Assembly (NCBI RefSeq): GCF_009870125.1
Contig: NC_046681.1
Span: 29,720,001-29,784,000 of the forward strand
Length of the DNA: 64,000 nucleotides
From: Drosophila pseudoobscura
Lineage: Eukaryota > Arthropoda > Insecta > Diptera > Drosophilidae
Direction of reading: 5' to 3'
Shown one piece after another: positions 23,064 to 35,154 of the stretch. Position 1 is the first letter of the stretch. The number at the start of each line of letters is the position of its first letter. The translations under genes and the position numbers were made by a program. Under the pieces are notes generated by a model. That model saw only the letters and a list, made by a program, of their open reading frames with translations, made no database searches and was not told the DNA's origin.

Positions 23064-23614
23064 TTATAGACTGGAATATTCGTATTTCCTCGTTTTTTTC
23101 TGTAAACAAAACAATTTTATTTTTAGACAGCAGAGAATCCGCTCCTGGGGCATCCTGTCGTCAGTGTAAGTTAGGATTTCGAAGTGGACCAAAAGCCGAT
23201 TCAGGTGCCCATTCGACCAAAGCTGCGATTGGGGTACCTTGAATAGGTTGAAGGTGCTTCTGAACATGCAGAACTTCACTTTGTCCGCACCAGATAGCTG
23301 TTCCAGGGCTCTTTGTGGCACTTCCAGTGGCTTGCGGATCAGCTTCAGCTTTTCGATGCGCCTCTTGTACGAATCGTCCAGCTCGTGTTTGTTCCCACCC
23401 ACGAAGGATATAGCCCTCTGCTACTTTCCGCTCCACACCATTTGCAGGTAAGCAATGGCCAGAGTGGGATACAGCATCACGTATACTACTTACGAAAGTC
23501 AACCATTTCCTTGGTGACCTTCACGATCGTCTCGAACATTTTCTCATAGTCCTCGGGCACCTTATTTGGTAAGGCAGAACCTTTGCTGGATCGGTCCGAG
23601 TCCAGCGCCCTCAT
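23064..23614 (-). pseudogene. Unrecognised gene fragment X, right-arm copy (probably broken)
   Basis: Mirror of 16295-16845 with a handful of substitutions (for example PLEVP in place of PLDVP). The same donor, acceptor and one-base phase conflict are present, so any damage predates the inverted duplication or was spread by conversion. Convergent with the right-arm basic-protein gene. Confidence 0.45.
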
Positions 23615-23637
23615 AAAAAACGACGAAATCTTCATTT

Positions 23638-23935
23638 CGTTTTTGCGAAAATCGTGAAAAAAGGGATGTCCCTTTTTCCGATGGCAGTCGATTGGCAGGA
23701 CCCTCCCGATCACGAAAAGACATGCCGCACTCCGATCGGCCGCCGTATAGCAGAGATATAGCGTTCAGAAAGAACCAGTACTCTAATGAAATACAAAATC
23801 TAAATCTTCAAAAGGCTATATCTCGACTATTTATGGGACGATTGTTGAAGGACCAACTCTCCCAGGATCGTGAGGGTCGAGGGTGAGACTGTCGAACAGC
23901 ATCAAAATCTCGACTATGAAAATGAGTCCGATTTT
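23638..23935. repeat. Outer 320-bp-family repeat copy, right arm
   Basis: Mirror of 15979-16271. Close to the array units but rearranged near its outer end, where a short GAGGGTCGAGGGTGAGACTG segment interrupts the match. Confidence 0.75.
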
Positions 23936-24483
23936 TGGCAAATTTCATAATGCATGCATATTTTTATTTCTTTGTTATTTGTGGTCCGACCTTGGTGTGC
24001 GACAGCTTCCTGTGACCGTAAGACAAAAATACTTGATTTGGTCCTTATCATGGGCCAATCAAGAATATTTTCTGCAGTCAAATTGCACTCGATCATATGA
24101 ACCGGAAGACCAGAAGCGTGAAGCCCCTGGTAAACGATGGTATACATATCGCTGACCGCGGGCACGCAAGAGGAATTCCTAGCCACCAGAGGGTGCGACC
24201 TGCTAAAATGAAAGAGTTTAATAAAGAAAATGAATAAATAATAACTTAATAACTTTACCGGGTGGGGCTAGAGGAGGGATCGCGGAATATCAGTTTGTGT
24301 CCAGAAAGCGTGTCACCAAATAGAGCTGGAGGGAATACAAGAATAAGAGAAGCAGAACCAAGGAAAAATAGTCAATGGAAAAGATAAATATGGGGGAAAC
24401 AAGGACAACTTACCCGGTCCAAGCCGATTAGGTAAAGCGTCGCGCAGGACGGAAGAGGAGGGCACTATGCTCCTATGCCCCTA
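23914..24483 (-). pseudogene. Unrecognised spliced gene fragment running into the palindrome edge
   Basis: Reading the minus strand, exon A (about 24483-24414) encodes VPSSSVLRDALPNRLGP. Exon B (24325-24259) encodes LFGDTLSGHKLIFRDPSSS. Exon C starts at 24202 with RSHPLVARNSS and stays open to a stop at 23914. Both introns have good GT and AG ends, and the phases agree (1, then 2). The last about 50 residues of exon C lie inside palindrome repeat DNA, so the original 3' end was probably replaced by the inverted duplication. I find no convincing 5' exon or start. The family is not recognised. A 50-bp segment at 24091-24140 resembles 21788-21840 in the right arm. Confidence 0.42.
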
Positions 24484-25209
24484 GCTCCATAACTCAACCT
24501 AGTGTAGAAAGGGAATTCATAATTAATAAATTTCATATTTTACTGTTTAAAAAGATTACAAAGTTATATAAAATAAATATATGGAAAAGTAACCTACATA
24601 TAAACTTTTGGTACGTACGTAATACGTATATACATGTTTTTATTTCTTTACAATTTAACCCATTAAAGGCCGGTTTTAAACGCCTTGCGAGAAGATCTGA
24701 GGTGTAGGATGAGCTTTGATATACAAATTATTACAAAAGTTTTTTAACATATTCACTTCATACCCTTAATGGGTTAATTTCAAGCGATGTCCGCAGGCAT
24801 CATTGTTCCTCCAGTCAAGGCTTCGATATTTAAAGGATTCACGTCTTATGTAACTAATTCGATTGAAGGTTCATCACGCACTACGATGTAAGACTTACGC
24901 CCATACATTTTAATGGCGAGCTTTTTAAACAGACTAAAATGAGCATATAAAAAACAGCACCGCTACCTAGCTACCTAGAAATTTATTCTAATACACTTCA
25001 AGGTAATGATAAAACTTGAATAATTTTAGCATAGTTCAGGTGAAAGATATCGTGGTGTTTTTTTTTAAGTGAAGAAAAAGGATAGGATGGATATATAAGG
25101 AACACTTACAATTATTTTTCGCGGTTTAGCTCAAAGATTTCGTCTGTTTAAATAGCGGCGGGCTAGGTGGGTTAAGTTCGTTTTCGCAGGTACATCCCTG
25201 AGAGTCAGA
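24484..25209. other. AT-rich non-coding interval right of the palindrome
   Basis: No gene seen. A pair of inverted 12-mers, TTAACCCATTAA (24655-24666) and TTAATGGGTTAA (24766-24777), brackets 99 bp and could be the ends of a tiny inverted-repeat element. Confidence 0.5.
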
Positions 25210-25220
25210 CGGTCACACTG
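25210..25220 (+). promoter_or_regulatory. Ohler motif 1 core promoter of the UBE2Q-like gene
   Basis: Perfect CGGTCACACTG, the M1BP-binding element of housekeeping promoters. A non-coding first exon is inferred from just downstream to 25898, where CTTGTG|GTAAGT makes a good donor. Confidence 0.65.
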
Positions 25221-25898
25221 TTTCATGCTCCAAAACTCATACTTGCTACGCAAAAATAAGTAAAATCACTCTCCTTGGTTTGATGGACTGTGGAAAGGTA
25301 TGGACAACATGTAAAAAAATCAATGGAAAATTGCAAGACTAGTACCAACGTCACCTCGGCGTTTTTACACATGTGATATCATATGATCATGGTATGTTGT
25401 GCAAAAGGGGTGCATTTTACCTTGCAAGCGTGGTATTTTCTGGGCTATTTGGCCTGTTCTCCATACCCTATTTTTCCGCTATTTTTGAAAATCCACTGAT
25501 TTATTTCAACCGCCGCCGCCGCCGATTCCAAAAAAAAGCTCCGCGCATGCTACTGACAAGAAACGGAAAACGAGAAACTTGCAAACAAAAAGGGAGAAAA
25601 AGTGCGGCTCACAAAAGGAAAACGAGACAACAACAAGAAAACAGTATCGGACGGCGGGCGGCGCAAACTATTGTGTACCTACGGAGCGGCGTAATAATAT
25701 TATAGAAGAACGCAGTAAACAAACGAAACTTCTGCAACGGGCAGGGGAAAAATTGCATTTGATTGATTTTTGCACAAACGCAAAAGAAGAAAGAGATTTT
25801 TATTTGTTTGTACATGACTGTGCACATGTGTGTGTATGTGTGAGAGTTGAACATTGATAGGACGCTGGATCGAAGAAGAAAATCGCATTACGCTTGTG

Positions 25899-28800
25899 GT
25901 AAGTAACGGGAGTTCTAATTTCTGTTATCTCTGCTTTTTCGTCTTTCCTTTGCTCTCCTCTATCGCTTTGTTTGGCGCCTGCGATGCGCCCTTCCCGCTC
26001 GCTGTAACGCGCCGCAGCATTCGACAACAATTCGCCAATTTAAAGCTTTTGACCTCTCCCCCCACATTTCCACCACAGCCTCGCTCCCTGACAAACAGAA
26101 ATTGCTGTTATTTGAGATGCCTTCTTGCTGTCTCCCTCTCTCGGTGCCAATCTATGGTTGTTTGTTACCAAGATATATTGAAAACTCAAACTTGGTTTGA
26201 TTTCTACAAATTTAAGAGCATTTTAATAAATTGTTCTGCCCTCTGCACTCTGGAACACAGATTTGGAGGTATTACGTTTCCATTTTATATATGTACATAC
26301 ATATGTATGCATATGTATATATGTACCTAGCACAATGCGTGTGCGTGTGTGTTTTGTGGATGCGGCTGTAATGTATTTGTGTTTGTCCTATCCATTGCAC
26401 TCTAGCTTTCTGACATTGACAAGATTTTGAGTGCTTTTTTTAAAAGCAAAATGCAAAATAGATGAGAGCGAAAGGGATCGACTGTCCTGGGGATGCTGTC
26501 CATCGTTTCAATGTCAGCTTTTCATTGAACTTGACTTTTGTGGTTTTTGTTCTGCTTTGTGGCAAGGCCACAGTCATGGCCACACTGAGAATTCCAAGGA
26601 AACTGTTTTCCTCTATACATATAAAGGCAGGCTCCGTTTTTTACTTACTTTTGCCGATTACGTTTTCAGCCGTTTTAAGGTTCTGGCAAATTTTTCCAGA
26701 GCCAAATTTGAGGTTAGGTTAAAATAAAATTATTTATAAAGAAAGAAAAGTTTAATTACCCTGATGTAGGTGTCAAGTTTATGTTAATGAGTCAATAAGT
26801 CATCTATTTTTTCCTTTTGCAATTAATCTTCGTTTCGTTGTAAAAGAAGCCGTTTACTTTTCAATTCGTCAACGAAAATATTTTCGGAATCTTGCGGAAT
26901 GTGAAAACGGGCCCCAATTTATGTGTATTCAAAATTAAATCGGAAAACTTTTGTGAATGTGAAAAACGGAGCCTGGCTGATAGATACATATATACATATA
27001 CATATAAGTGAGAGATAAGAACAATGCAATGTGCAGTTTTCTTATCTTTAGAAGGTTATTTTCAAGAATTCCCTATTTTGTAAGTACATATGCAGTACTT
27101 ACATTTTTATAGCCATAACTCATATCGCATTCGCATGCCTTGTTCAAACATGCCTTGTGGAAACAATGTGCAAGTTATATACACTATCTTTTTTGCATAT
27201 TATACGCCCTTCAAAGGCGTTAAAGAAAGCAGATCGATTAGAATTTTTCGCACCTTTTACTTTTGAAAAACAGGCCAACAAAACAATTCGTACTCTTGGT
27301 GGAGGCATTCATGATAAATATTTTCTGTGGAAAATGGGTCTAAGCCAATGATTTATTGAGCTTAAAAAATAAACAAGTGCTTGTAGGCAATATAGTAGGT
27401 TCCAGTTACAGGGAATTCGAACTTAGAGAAGCTAGAAACAGTGGTTCTTGGGAAAGGTTTACCTTCAGATTATCAGATTTCCTATTTCATCTATGTATAT
27501 TGCTTTAACGAACAGTAGAAGTTTGAGCTTCCAAATAGCGATAAAGCTCCGCTGAAAAATTTCGATTTGCTTTTGGCGCTATGCTATCTCGCTGCCAGTG
27601 CTCGTTTCAGTTGCTTTTGTTCTTGTTGTTCATGGATATTTGGTTTTTATTGCCTGCAAATGCCTGTGACAGTCAAGAATGAAAGGCATCAGCACAGAAA
27701 ATAGTATTAAGCAGAGAAGGAATGCCAGCATAGGAAGAAAGCGGAATAAATCCAAGAACGAATGAATGAAGCTCCAGCAACGGCGAATGCTCAAGTTTTA
27801 TTTACTGCTGACATTTTCACGCCCCCACATACGGTACAGACACACACACACAAACACACATATGGACCATACACTCAGAAAAGCATGAGAAGTCGAAAGG
27901 GCGCAAAGGGCTCTCTCATTGTTTGCCATTCATGAATGAAGGCCAGACCCACGTAGGAGAGGAGCACCAAAGTCTAGATAATATGCCCTCTGCCTGTCTG
28001 CTCTATCGTTCTTCCTTTCCCGCTGACTTAACACAATGGGACACAGCACTTTGCATCCTCTTTCTTTCTTTCCTTCCTTCCATCCTTCCTTTCTTCCTCT
28101 ATTACTTGGACATGTTGTGCATTTAAATCGCGCTTGATCAGTGGAGCTTACTATATCCTATTCTCTATAGGCAGTACTCGTGTGTGTTTGTGCCTTTATG
28201 GCACAGTAGGCATTTTATTTTTACGGCTGAATTAATTTATAGATTTAACCCATGTACGATACATAAATTGATTATGCATAGCCATGAAAGTCAGTCCCGG
28301 GCCCATGTATTCCCTGGTGTGGTGGCGCTCTCTCTATAAATAGCAGACCAAAGGGTCGCTAGCAATTAGAGGAAGAGAGAGGGAGAGAGTTTGGGTTCAG
28401 GTCATGGTATTGCTGGAATTTATGCATTTTACATGAGTGGGAGAGAGTGGGTGTGTTGTGTGTGTGGCAGGTGATAAACAATTTCAGTCAGCATAAACAA
28501 TATGGCATGTGGCGATACGAGTGCTGAAGTCTGTCTGTTCGTCCCTGTCTGGCTCAGGCCCCATTGACGTCAGCATTGTTAATCTTTCAGAGGAGGTGTG
28601 AAAAATATCCAGCTTGCTTGTACAGAAAGGTTAAGCCAATCCTTGGAGAAATGGAACGACACAAAGAAGGAGGAATCATAATGCGACGACCGCATTAAAT
28701 GGATCTTTTCTACACCATTAAATATATATTAAATGCTATAGCATACTTTCAAGTGGTTAATGAGAGTAGAGAGAAATTTAGTCACATGCTTGGACCGCAA

Positions 28801-31800
28801 GTAAGAGCTTATCGCGTCGTGTGCATGTAATATCCAACGTGCTTAACAGTGACAACCGACCAAAGCGAAATTGACGGGTTCAACAGACACACATACCAGA
28901 GAGAGCGAGAGAGAGAGAGAGGGAAGAGAGACCCAGGACAACGGTTACACAGCCACAATCGAACCACTAACGTCATCAACTGAAGCGCTAAAATGACGCT
29001 CCATGTCAAAGTCCACTTCTCGCCCATGGAATTTTTTGTTATTTTTGTTGCCTGTTGAAAGCAATTTTGTAAATGGCTTCCGTTTGAACAAGACACGCGC
29101 CAGCCAGCACTGAAAGAAGCAGAAGAGGATCTGAAGCACTAGGACTAGGACGCAGGCTTTGCATCCAAATACCCCTTATTTGTTTAGGGGTGTCGGGCAT
29201 GCTTTATGAACAGCTGTTGAAGCATGGACGACTTGTCGCATGAGATAATAACAATAGAAATAGATATCACGCGAGGTACCGTTTCCAGGATGTGTGTTTA
29301 TACACACGTTGCTACAAATTAAAATAAAAACATTGCCAGAGTATGGAAGTTTATGTCAGTAGAGGGTATCTAGCAGTCGTAATCCCCTATTCCACAATGC
29401 TGGTTCACTTTTCTCCTATTCCTCTGCTATCCTTTTACCACTCTCCTCTCCAAACTCATATATTCCCATTTCCTAGACGCTTTCTACGTGCCTGGCAATG
29501 CCTGAGAGAGTCTTAATAAATACATAAGCAAATGGCAAACGAGTGCGAGTGCGAAAGGAGTGCGAGTAGTACGTATGCATGTGTGTTTCTTTTCTGTTGG
29601 CTTTGCTCGGTTGTCCCTCCGTTGTGGCGCCACTCACTTCAAAAAGATAAGCTCTGAGAAAACAGAGACATATCAAGGTCAAAGGAGAAAGAGGGAAAGG
29701 CACATCTATTGTTCGTTTCTTTACCCTGGCGGCTATAATGGGGTTAAAGCATCAATCAGTCACAGTCCGTTAGTCAGTTTAGTTTATCTGGAATTCCACC
29801 GAATAAGTCAATGAACCAGAGAGACCGCAGACTCATCCAGACACGACACACGACGACAGAGCATCTCATCTGTACACTCTCTGGTGGGAGGGGGAGTAAC
29901 AAAATGATTCGATTGGGTTGGCGTGCCCAGCCAGGAAATAAAGGAAACGCCTGGCATGGCCTGGCCTTGATTAACACTGAATGCATATTTAAAAGCTCTC
30001 CAAAGAGGGGCAAACAGAATGCAATCCGTGCTTGATTCAATTTGCATGCGCCCGAGAGTCCGAGTGGCGGCTGACAGGCATTCAGGCGCAATTGTTTATA
30101 AATAAATTAACAGAGAGCTGTAACAAGCGATGACTGACCCTCACTCACTCGGACGACGACGACGATGGGCAGGAGCGCAATTAGAACAATGCTGGCCAGG
30201 GGCAGAGGCAGCAGCAACCAGCCCCTCCTCTCAACAAGTGCATAAGGTGGGAGAAATAACATAGAAGGGAAGCGTAGTCGCAGCCATTGATACCCTTTAA
30301 GAAAAAAAGTCTTATGGATAGGAGGATATACGAAGATGCCATGCCGTCTGCCTTGCAAATATCTCCTAAAAATCAGCAGTCTCTCAGCAAAGGGTATCAA
30401 AAAATGGAGGTGCGTGAGTGTGAGTGGGAGAAGTTGGGTTTGGATGACAGGCGCGTGGCAGCGGCTGAATGCCATGACAACCAAAGTGAGAAGGAGAGTG
30501 TGAGAGCAGCACAACGCAATAACCGACAGGACAAAGAACTGTTGCTGGGGGGACCATTAGTCAGCATCCCACGTACCCCACCCCTCTTTTCACCCGCTTG
30601 ACAAATACTTCCGCATTTCTGCTGCAGCACCCCAGAACCAGCACCAGTACCACTGTTGATTAATGAGCAAAGCTCTCACTGTTGAATAATTCCCGCATAT
30701 CATTTGAGGAGAATGCAATTAAAAAGTCACTCACCAGTGATGAAAATCAATAAATCGCATAAGAAACGAGAGTTTACAAAAATTTATTTTGCAAAAACTG
30801 GCACAGTTTTAGTTCTACTTCTTTTTTTCCTCTCGTGTTTGCACATGATATACCGTATTCGTATTGTTTTTCGTTTTTACTGTCGTGTTTACATTGGGAA
30901 ATTTGCATGGGGTGAACGAGGGGAAAAGGAAATTTGCATGCCATGGAGAAACAACAATAAACACGTCTTAAATCGTTTAAACATGAACGGACATGCACAC
31001 AAGCAGATGTCGGTCTTGCGGTATATCGTCTCTCTCTCGGTCTCTCGGATATGGACATATGTACATATGTATGTACATACATATATTTAATTATGAATTG
31101 TGTGTATAATGTAATGCATTAACCGATGCAGCACTTTTAAATTGTTAAATGAATTGTTTACCTCTGTGAAATTTCCCACGCTTCTTACGGGCAGCGAGGC
31201 AAAGCAAACCAAATGAGTTTAAACTATTGAAGTGATTTAATTTTAGTTGAAGAAGTTGCCATCCGTAATTATTGGTCTTATTATTTTCTTATGAACATGA
31301 TCCCTTACTTTTGATATTGCAAATAATTTTATGTTTTGGGATTGAGTGAAATAAGAAGGAGAAGGTTTCATTACAATATGTTATTACAACTTAGAGCTGA
31401 TAAAGTTATTAGAACTTGATTGGTCACCACCAAGCACAAGGCAGTGCTGTTTAACGATAAAAAGTGCTCACCAAATGGTGTTAAGTTAGCAATAGACAGG
31501 AAATATTTTACACTTAAAGCGAGACAAGATAAAGCATCGACTTGAAGTGGAAGACCATTCCGAGTATGGATTGTGCAGTGGGAAATTCAATTAAAAACTC
31601 ATTTAGCCCACGCCCCCTAAAAGCAGTTAAGATAGCCGCTCCCCGCCACCTGACTTAACGACACTCTGGAGTCGAGAGCGCTTGGGGCAGAGCCAGAGGT
31701 CCGCCAGCAGCTACATATCTCTATATTTGGATCTGCAAATAACATTGATTCAACGCTGGCGTACCGAAGGCAAGGCTATTATTAAATACGTATGTATCTG

Positions 31801-32061
31801 TATTTGTATCTGTGTCCGGGGTAGGTCAGTGCGGGAATCGTGGGGACTCTATCGATTTTACTGGCGCCAGATAAGATATATTCTCGAATTTGGTGTGTGT
31901 GTTTGTACTGTAATTTGCAACCCTCGCAGTCAATTTGTCGCCCAATCTATATAAATACTCGTATTTCAAGGGCCTGTCAACAGCTCCTCCTCGGTGGGTG
32001 GATGGGGAAATATGTCAACCATTCTTGACATTTATTTTGTTCAATTGGAGACCAGACTACT

Positions 32062-32098
<37 letters not shown>

Positions 32099-33836
32099 TT
32101 GTCTGATTTTCTGCTGTAACTTGTTTTGATCTGGCTCTGGCTCTGACTCTGCCTGTGGCGCCTTTTGTTTCGGACCAGTGCCACAGCACTGTGGCAGTCC
32201 AGTTTTCCCTCGAGCTGAAAGCAAAAGTGCAAAAAGTTTGTCTTAAAATACTTTTAGTTGCACGGAAATGGACCACAACTAAGCGAAAGAGAGAACAAGA
32301 AATGGGATAGCAGCACGAGTTCGAACTTTAATGAACTCTTAATGAGGTTGGTAGAGGGGGTCAAAAGAATACATCTGCCAGGGTCAATTAATCAATCAAT
32401 CATTCATAATTTGTGTAGCCTAACAAGCTCGCAAAGAGGGAACTACTATTACGATGTGATATGAATAAAAGATGAGAAAATAATCACTGTCTAAAAATCT
32501 GTACCTTATAGGGAATAGGGAATCCTGTGATTGAGAATACAAATTGTGCAGAAAACAATCCAAAATCAGAGCCAAATATCGTGTAAATAGGATAAATAAT
32601 AAGGTAAGACATGCAAAAACTACTTTTAAAATATGTATAGCTACAAAATCATATAATTGTTGCCCATCTTTGGCAACCAACTCCTTTCCCTTGGTCTCTC
32701 TGTATCTGCTATTTTTGGGTCTAAACTTGGCTCACTATTATCTACTTTCTTTTATAACAACAGCAATAATAATAATAATAGTCCCTCAGTCATACCCGCT
32801 GTAATGCGGTTGGCCTTAGTCCAACCCAAAGACTCGACCCCAACCAATCACAGTGCGGGGGGACCAGAGCTAATTATGCGCAAGACAAACAATTTGGCGG
32901 AGACCATGGTCAACACCTCGAAACACCTCTAAAGAGGCGTGGGTGTGGGTGGCCTCTTGGTCTTCATTTCTGTATCTCTGGCAGCAGCATCAGCAGCAGC
33001 GCCCCTCCAGAGGCAGAGGCTGTGTAAACTTTGGCCATAAAACGGTTCTGTATGTGTGCCGCCTCGAGTGTTTTGGCTCTAGCCGCATCACAGCTCCTCC
33101 TCATCCTCATGCTCATCCGGAGACGCCTACTCCTCTTTCAATTTCTCCTCCTGGCTGCCTGGCAGCGGCTGGCTGCGACGTAATAAGTTTTTTTATGTCG
33201 TCCCTCTACCAGAATTTCTTTACGAGTTCTTACGAGCTGTTTTTTGTTGTCGTTGAAGTGTGGTATTTAACATATTTTGTTGCTTGAAAATGGTTTTCAA
33301 GGATGTGTCTTGTGCTCATGGCCGCTGCTGCTCTAGACATCCTAAAGTATCTGGTGGCTGTGGTGTCTTTTTGGTAGGGAAAATGCGTATGTTTCAAGGT
33401 CACAAATGCCTAGAGCCAGGCGAGGGAGGGAGACCACTATGAAACATGAAAATAGCTTCGAAGGAATCAAAATCCAAGTAGATGGCACCCTTGACAAAAT
33501 AAAATATGCTAATTTCTGTTTAACATTGGGTAAATCTATGGAGATTTGTTCTAAATAAAGTTGAAAACAGATAAGTTCTACTTAGAATAATGTTGACTTT
33601 TCATCTAAAAGTGCTGTCCCATCTAGAAGAAGTTAGGTCATGGAAGATCATTGCACATTTTGCTATCTATACGAATAAATAGGAATCTTTTATGCCGTTC
33701 TCCAACGTTTTTCCGTATGTGTTCTAGCCGGAGGAAAATGTTAGGAATCTATATGTACTTTTTATATAATTTCTGATATTCTTGACTTGTTTAACAATAA
33801 TTTCTCATGGTCTCTTCACTTTACTCTCCATTTCAG
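25899..33836 (+). other. Inferred 8-kb first intron of the UBE2Q-like gene
   Basis: Inferred from the donor at 25899 and the acceptor CATTTCAG ending at 33836, just before the 5' UTR of the coding exon. The interior has no supportable gene. It holds simple repeats: GA-rich at 28899-28923, (TC)n at 32066-32093 and (AAT)n at 32766-32780. Large first introns of this kind often hold enhancers. Confidence 0.5.
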
Positions 33837-34051
33837 CATTCACTCAACGCCAAGCCACCCACAAACCATAATCATTGCACACACCACAAAGACAAATGTT
33901 GGAAAAAGACTGAAAAACGACACACACACACACACTCTCGCACAATATTTCTGGAATATTTAGCTGGAAATTCAAGCCACCGCTGAACAAGAACCAAAAC
34001 CACGCACTTAAACAGAAACAGAGACCAAAAATAGCAAAAATCATTGCTAAA

Positions 34052-35154
34052 ATGTCATCGCGTTCTAAGGAGAGAGTTGTCACTGCATTTCGTAAAATCT
34101 TCCATAAATCGAACAACAACAACAACAACAATAATAATAATAACAATATGAACAACAATGATAAAGTTGATGGAGCCACCGGCAACAATATTAACAACAA
34201 TAATGAGGAAGCCACCTCCGCAGCTGCGGGAGGATCTGGATCAGGACCAGCTGGAGGCGGAGGAGCCGCAGCTGGAACGACAAACTCAAAAAATCCTGTA
34301 GTTCGCATGGCAGGCGAGCAGGCTCTGTGCGATTCACCAGGCAAGCGTCGACGACAGGATCATAAGTCAGTCGAGGATTTAAAAATTATTTAAAATTTTG
34401 TTTGAAATATGCCTAAAATAAAACCAACTTGTTCTTGTGATTCTAGAGTGACGCCGACGGCAGGGCGTCAGTTGGTGCCAGCCGATCAGAGTATTCGATC
34501 GCGTCGCCTCATGAAAGAGTACCGTGAGATGGAACGACTGCAGCTCAAGTCCGACGCTGTTTTTACGGTAGAGGGACACATCTATTTGCTCTTTTATTGG
34601 ATTTTAGCTACTCTTTTTCTATTTTTTGTGCAGGTGGAACTGGTCAATGATAGCCTATTTGAGTGGCATGTGCGACTCCATGTAATTGATCCGGACTCGC
34701 CGCTGGCCCGTGACATGATGGAGCTGAATGTTCCAAACATCCTGCTGCACTTGAGCTTTCCCAACAACTTCCCCTTCGCGCCGCCCTTTATGCGTGTGGT
34801 TGAGCCGCGCATCGAGAAGGGCTATGTGATGGAGGGAGGTGCCATATGCATGGAACTGCTGACGCCCCGTGGCTGGGCCAGTGCCTACACCGTGGAGGCC
34901 GTCATCATGCAGTTCTCTGCCAGCGTGGTCAAGGGTCAGGGTCGTATCATGCGTAAACCAAAATGTACAAAGGAGTTTAGTCGGTGAGTGTTACAGCACA
35001 GAATGAGTGTTACAGAATGGTTGATTAAAAAAACTAAAATCGATTGTTTGCTTACGTTTGCTTTCACAGCCGTCAGGCAGAGGAGTCGTTCCGTTCGCTG
35101 GTGAAGACACACGAGAAGTACGGCTGGGTCACGCCTAGCCTGGCCGATGGTTAA
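34052..35154 (+). CDS. CG4502: UBE2Q-type ubiquitin-conjugating enzyme (E2), CG4502-like
   Basis: Four coding exons (34052-34365, 34447-34567, 34634-34983, 35070-35154) with consistent phases give 289 residues. The N-terminus (MSSRSKERVVTAFRKIF) is followed by a long Asn tract and a Gly/Ala-rich linker, both low in complexity. The UBC fold covers about residues 140-289 (VELVNDSLFEWHVRLH; LSFPNNFPFAPPFMRVVEP). The catalytic Cys is at about residue 217 in GGAICMELLTPRGW, the UBE2Q signature rather than the canonical HPN form. The enzyme would carry ubiquitin as a thioester for transfer to substrates. The ATG is the first in the exon after the long intron. The symbol is from memory of the fly locus. 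Confidence 0.9.

Larger units (their letters stand above)
15885..24050. repeat. Large near-perfect palindrome (inverted duplication)
   Basis: Left arm about 15885-20229, spacer 20230-20306 (77 bp), right arm about 20307-24050. Mirrored positions sum to 40548 in the inner part and to 39908-39909 in the outer part. The shift of about 640 is explained by two extra 320-bp repeat units in the left arm. The arms are nearly identical: the predicted 169-residue basic proteins are the same in both arms. Scattered single-base differences and a one-base A-run difference (near 17530 against 22370) occur elsewhere. Near the spacer the arms diverge more. High identity implies a young duplication or ongoing arm-to-arm gene conversion. 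The arm differences argue against a simple fold-back assembly error, but do not exclude one. Confidence 0.93.

Noticed and set aside
15885-24050. Palindrome as a pure fold-back assembly or sequencing artefact
   Set aside because: The arms differ by two 320-bp units, several substitutions, a homopolymer length and a diverged centre, and the outer flanks are unique. An artefact would give exact mirror copies. Long-read confirmation is still desirable.
25854-26330. 158-codon frame near the E2 gene promoter
   Set aside because: Overlaps the inferred 5' exon donor and intron; nothing protein-like in it.
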